Shown: positions 5,616 through 8,073 of the stretch, one piece after another
How the letters are laid out: the number at the start of each line of letters is the position of its first letter
Numbering within the stretch: position 1 is the first letter of the stretch
Assembly (NCBI GenBank): GCA_023423835.1
Contig: JAFAEW010000008.1
Location: forward strand, 1-8,073
Direction: 5' to 3'
Source: Bacteroidota bacterium
GTDB lineage: Bacteria > Bacteroidota > Bacteroidia > Chitinophagales > Chitinophagaceae
Length of the DNA stretch: 8,073 nucleotides
Made by a program: the position numbers and the translations under genes
The notes under the pieces: model-generated
What the model saw: the letters and a program-made list of their open reading frames with translations, nothing else
Databases searched by the model: none
What the model was told of the DNA's origin: nothing

Positions 5616-6758
5616 ATGAAGAAAATCGCGGAAACCGTCCTGATCATTGCATCGATTCCTCTAATCAGCATTTTTCTGCTTTCTTCCTTCAGCACCTTTA
5701 TCCCCACCCACGTTTTCTCATACATCAGCCTGCTGGCGTTAGGATTTCCATTTATCCTTGCCGCCTATCTGCTGATTATGCTTGTGAACTTCTTCGTTGT
5801 GAGGAAACTTGCAGTGCTTATGCTGATACTCTTGCCGGCAGCATATTTCAATACCGTAAACACCTTCGCATTTAATCCGAAAAAAGAATTTGTAACCGCA
5901 AAAGATTCCACTACACTGAGGATAATGACGTGGAATGTTCAGAGCTTTGCCAATTACCTCCGGAGGAAAAAATCGAACCAGGCATTTAAAACAAATGCAC
6001 AGGAAATGCTGGACATCATTGAACGTTATAATCCCGATATCCTCTGTTTTCAGGAATACCGGAATGTTGAAAATGCGAAAGGATTTTCACCCGTAAAACA
6101 CAAACTGTCCGGGCTTGGTTACAACTACAGCTATTGTTCGGAAGACGTTACCCGGGAAATATCGCAAAATAAACTTGTGTACCTCGAAGAGGGCGTGGCA
6201 ATCTTTAGCAAATATCCGATCCATGACAGCGAAAGAATCACCATCAACAACAACGCTGAGGATCCGGAAAACCTTATTTACACCGATATTCTTTTTCAGG
6301 GAAAACCTTTAAGAATATTTACGGCACACCTCATCTCCTTCACCATCTTCAGCGATACCGCCCAGCAAAACAACGCGAATAAAAACATCTACGAAATTAC
6401 CTATCGCAATCGTCGGGAAGCTGAATACAAGATCAGGGAAACAGAGTTGAAACATGAGGAAGAAGTGAAGATCATCAGAAATGCGATTGACAAGAGCCCG
6501 TATCCGGTTGTCTATTGTGGCGATCTGAATGCCACTCCCACTTCTTATACCTACGCCTATCTGAGAAGGAATGATCTGCAAGATGCTTTTCTCGCCAAAG
6601 GCTCAGGCATTGGCAATACGTTTTATAAAATCGGTCCCACTTTACGGATCGATGTTATTCTCGCCTCCAAACAGCTCGAACCATTGCAGGCAAAACGCGA
6701 ACCGCGAAAATTATCTGATCACTTCCCGGTTATTGCAGATTTGAAATGGAGAAAATGA
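5616..6758 (+). CDS. Membrane-anchored endonuclease/exonuclease/phosphatase (EEP) family protein
   Basis: The 380-residue protein has three hydrophobic segments at about 6-28, 33-58 and 63-85, then an EEP (DNase I-like, Mg-dependent) domain from about residue 100. Catalytic motifs are complete: N107 in TWNVQSF, E147 in FQEYR, H238 in TAHL, D303 and N305 in GDLNATPTS, D346 in LRIDVI, and D368/H369 in SDHFPV. A charged, possibly helical stretch (about 265-290, rich in E, K and R) interrupts the domain before GDLNA. Three helices would place the domain outside the cytoplasm if the N-terminus is cytoplasmic, which suggests a phosphodiesterase acting on lipid headgroups or extracellular nucleic acid rather than a DNA-repair role. 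The substrate is unknown. The start is 9 bp after the pseudo-rhomboid stop, so the two are co-transcribed. I see no Shine-Dalgarno sequence. Confidence 0.92.
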   Translation: MKKIAETVLIIASIPLISIFLLSSFSTFIPTHVFSYISLLALGFPFILAAYLLIMLVNFFVVRKLAVLMLILLPAAYFNTVNTFAFNPKKEFVTAKDSTTLRIMTWNVQSFANYLRRKKSNQAFKTNAQEMLDIIERYNPDILCFQEYRNVENAKGFSPVKHKLSGLGYNYSYCSEDVTREISQNKLVYLEEGVAIFSKYPIHDSERITINNNAEDPENLIYTDILFQGKPLRIFTAHLISFTIFSDTAQQNNANKNIYEITYRNRREAEYKIRETELKHEEEVKIIRNAIDKSPYPVVYCGDLNATPTSYTYAYLRRNDLQDAFLAKGSGIGNTFYKIGPTLRIDVILASKQLEPLQAKREPRKLSDHFPVIADLKWRK

Positions 6759-6818
6759 TCCTACAAAACGTGATTTCATTCATTCTTCATCCTTTCCTTC
6801 ATAATTAAATAAAGCAAT

Positions 6819-6852
6819 AGTCCACCTGGGCAACACAATGTGCAAGAGGACT
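6819..6852. terminator. Weak inverted repeat between convergent genes
   Basis: In the 95-bp gap between the convergent EEP and regulator genes, AGTCC (6819-6823) and GGACT (6848-6852) form a 5-bp stem with a 24-base loop that also contains GCA/TGC. No proper U-tract follows on either strand. It may be a weak bidirectional terminator or chance. Nothing else stands out in this gap. Confidence 0.2.
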
Positions 6853-6853
6853 C

Positions 6854-7144
6854 TTAGTTTACCGAATGTAAATAGCTGTTCAACGCCTCAATATAATTTG
6901 CAAATGCTTTTTTGCCCTTTGCCGAAAGTTTGCAGGAAGTATTCGGAAAATTATTTCTGAAATTTTTATTCACCAATATATATCCTGCCTCCTTCAACTT
7001 TTGAATCTGCACACTCAAATTGCCTGCCGTTGCTCTTGTCTTTTCTTTGATGGTGCTGAAATCGGCTTCTCCGCATTCCTGCAACATGCTCATTATTGCC
7101 AGTCTTAACTGCGAATGGATAACCGGATCAAGGTCTTTAAACAT
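6854..7144 (-). CDS. Small winged helix-turn-helix transcriptional regulator
   Basis: The 96-residue protein has the layout of the short MarR/ArsR-like winged-helix regulators (HTH_34-like) common in Bacteroidota. It has an N-terminal helix with DPVIHSQLRLAIMSML (6-21), a helix-turn-helix at about 28-56 (DFSTIKEKTRATAGNLSVQI, then KLKEAGY), a wing at about 57-75 with KNFRNNFPNTSCKLS, and a C-terminal dimerisation helix with AFANYIEALNSYL (80-92). No ligand-binding domain or metal-binding cysteine pair is visible. It begins 25 bp after the stop of the secreted TPR-like gene and is probably co-transcribed with it. Autoregulation of the receptor operon is plausible but not shown. The family call is secure and the regulated target unknown. 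Confidence 0.9.
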   Translation of the reverse strand: MFKDLDPVIHSQLRLAIMSMLQECGEADFSTIKEKTRATAGNLSVQIQKLKEAGYILVNKNFRNNFPNTSCKLSAKGKKAFANYIEALNSYLHSVN

Positions 7145-7169
7145 AAAGGATACGATTTAAATTGATAGA

Positions 7170-7796
7170 TTATTTTATCTGATCCAATGCCTGCCGGGTT
7201 TGCTCTTTTCCCCAATCCGGATACAGTGATTGAGGTGTAGAACTATTGTACAAACTCATCGCCTTTTCCAGCACCGGTTTTGCTTTATCCTTTCCACCTC
7301 CGAATTGTTCCGGCGTATTGAAAAGCGACATTCCTCTCAGATAATACAATCTGGGATTGGCAGAATCCATTGCCATTCCCTTTTCAAGATCTTCCGCTGC
7401 CTTCACCCCATAAGACATATAACGGCTCTGCGGATCAACAAGCATCTGCTGCGTTTCCAGCATATTTCTCACGGCATAGAGTTCGGAGTTGTCGTTAATC
7501 GCCTTTGCCTTATCAAGCAGTGCAAGTCCCTTCTCTGCATTGGCATCTTTATCCAGATTCTGATCAATCCAGCCCGCGGTTGACAAGGAAAGCGCTGCAT
7601 AATAATAGGGAAGCCATTTGTCTTTCTCGGCATCGCCAATGCGCTCAAATGCCGCACTCGCCTTTTGAAAATCTTCGGTGGTCTTTGCCTGCTTCATCTG
7701 ATCAAGCGTTTTTTGCATTGCAGCGGTATATTTATTTGATTGCGCATGCACATTGAGTGAGGCAGCGATTAGAAGAATGATGAATAACGGTTTCAT
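7170..7796 (-). CDS. Secreted or periplasmic TPR-like protein
   Basis: The 208-residue protein starts with a clear signal peptide, MKPLFIILLIAASLNVHA, with likely cleavage after A18 before Q19. The rest is alpha-helical and TPR-like. Helical pairs appear at about 23-52, 63-74, 86-101, 130-143 and 146-160, and RLYYLRGMSLFN is a good TPR consensus match. The stretch NTPEQFGGGKDKAKPVLEKAM (from residue 160) combines a Gly-rich loop with a further repeat helix. There is no enzymatic motif, so a protein-interaction role in the periplasm is likely. It is 33 bp from the receptor stop upstream and 25 bp from the regulator downstream, consistent with one operon. A link to the receptor's function is inference. 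Confidence 0.85.
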   Translation of the reverse strand: MKPLFIILLIAASLNVHAQSNKYTAAMQKTLDQMKQAKTTEDFQKASAAFERIGDAEKDKWLPYYYAALSLSTAGWIDQNLDKDANAEKGLALLDKAKAINDNSELYAVRNMLETQQMLVDPQSRYMSYGVKAAEDLEKGMAMDSANPRLYYLRGMSLFNTPEQFGGGKDKAKPVLEKAMSLYNSSTPQSLYPDWGKEQTRQALDQIK

Positions 7797-7829
7797 TTGT
7801 TATGTTTTAATTGTTTAAAAATTTTTGAA

Positions 7830-8073
7830 CTATAGATTATTATTAATTGCATCCTGCGTTCTGTCGACTCCCCAGCTTAAAAATACGCCAATAAAATAAA
7901 ACCGTTTTGCCGGAGGCGTAACAGCTTGTTTTATTTTTCCGTCAAAAGAATAATTGTAGTTATATACAGCGTTGTATCCGAGTACATTTGTAACACTTGC
8001 CACCAACACCCAGAATGTTTTCGGATTTGCCTTTCCGATGCTCGGAACGTAGTTCAAACTGAATCCCATGTTG
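7830..8073 (-). CDS. C-terminal end of a probable TonB-dependent receptor/outer-membrane beta-barrel protein (truncated by window edge)
   Basis: The frame is open from the right window edge to a TAA at 7832-7830, giving about 81 residues of the C-terminus. An internal ATG at 8069 is not a real start because the frame continues through it to the edge. Alternating hydrophobic and polar strands are visible, for example KTFWVLVASVTNVLGYNAVY and RFYFIGVFLSWGVD. A barrel strand before a turn with TNVLGY, followed by PPAKRFYFIG near the end, resembles the last strands of Bacteroidota TonB-dependent receptors. A short polar tail, RTQDAINNNL, follows the final strand. It is probably the first gene seen of the operon with the TPR-like protein and regulator. 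The plug and TonB box lie outside the window, so the precise class is not proven. Confidence 0.7.
   Translation of the reverse strand, partial: NMGFSLNYVPSIGKANPKTFWVLVASVTNVLGYNAVYNYNYSFDGKIKQAVTPPAKRFYFIGVFLSWGVDRTQDAINNNL

Overview
The window looks like a chromosomal segment of a Bacteroidota bacterium, probably from the Chitinophagales/Sphingobacteriales side. The reasons are the class II (B12-dependent) ribonucleotide reductase, a tandem rhomboid pair followed by an EEP-fold protein, a TonB-receptor-like C-terminus, weak or absent Shine-Dalgarno sequences, and two perfect TAnnTTTG (-7) promoter boxes. The taxon is inferred from gene content and was not searched.

Layout. Positions 1-912 (minus) hold the N-terminal third of NrdJ, cut by the window edge. 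A 262-bp divergent intergenic region follows, with a perfect DnaA-box 9-mer. Next is a small two-helix membrane protein (1175-1411, plus). Immediately after it comes the accessory part of the window, about 1430-2369. It has six direct CGCAGA-rich repeat units, then a GxxExxY-family PD-(D/E)XK protein (1880-2257), then two units of the same repeat in inverted orientation. The second downstream unit carries a diverged duplicate of the gene's own 3' coding tail.

After this come rlmD (2445-3878, a 4Fe-4S 23S rRNA m5U methyltransferase with a GTG start almost on top of a -7 box), an active-looking rhomboid protease (3929-4630), a second rhomboid that lacks the catalytic Ser and the oxyanion His/Asn (4686-5606), and a membrane-anchored EEP hydrolase (5616-6758). 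The last three genes are closely spaced and probably form an operon.

The right end is transcribed convergently on the minus strand. It has the C-terminus of a probable TonB-dependent receptor (7830-8073, cut), a secreted TPR-like protein (7170-7796) and a small winged-helix regulator (6854-7144), all closely spaced.

Most of the window is ordinary housekeeping DNA. The two items most worth attention are the repeat-flanked GxxExxY nuclease cassette, which is organised like a small mobile or self-maintaining element of unknown function, and the apparent pseudoprotease rhomboid next to an intact one.
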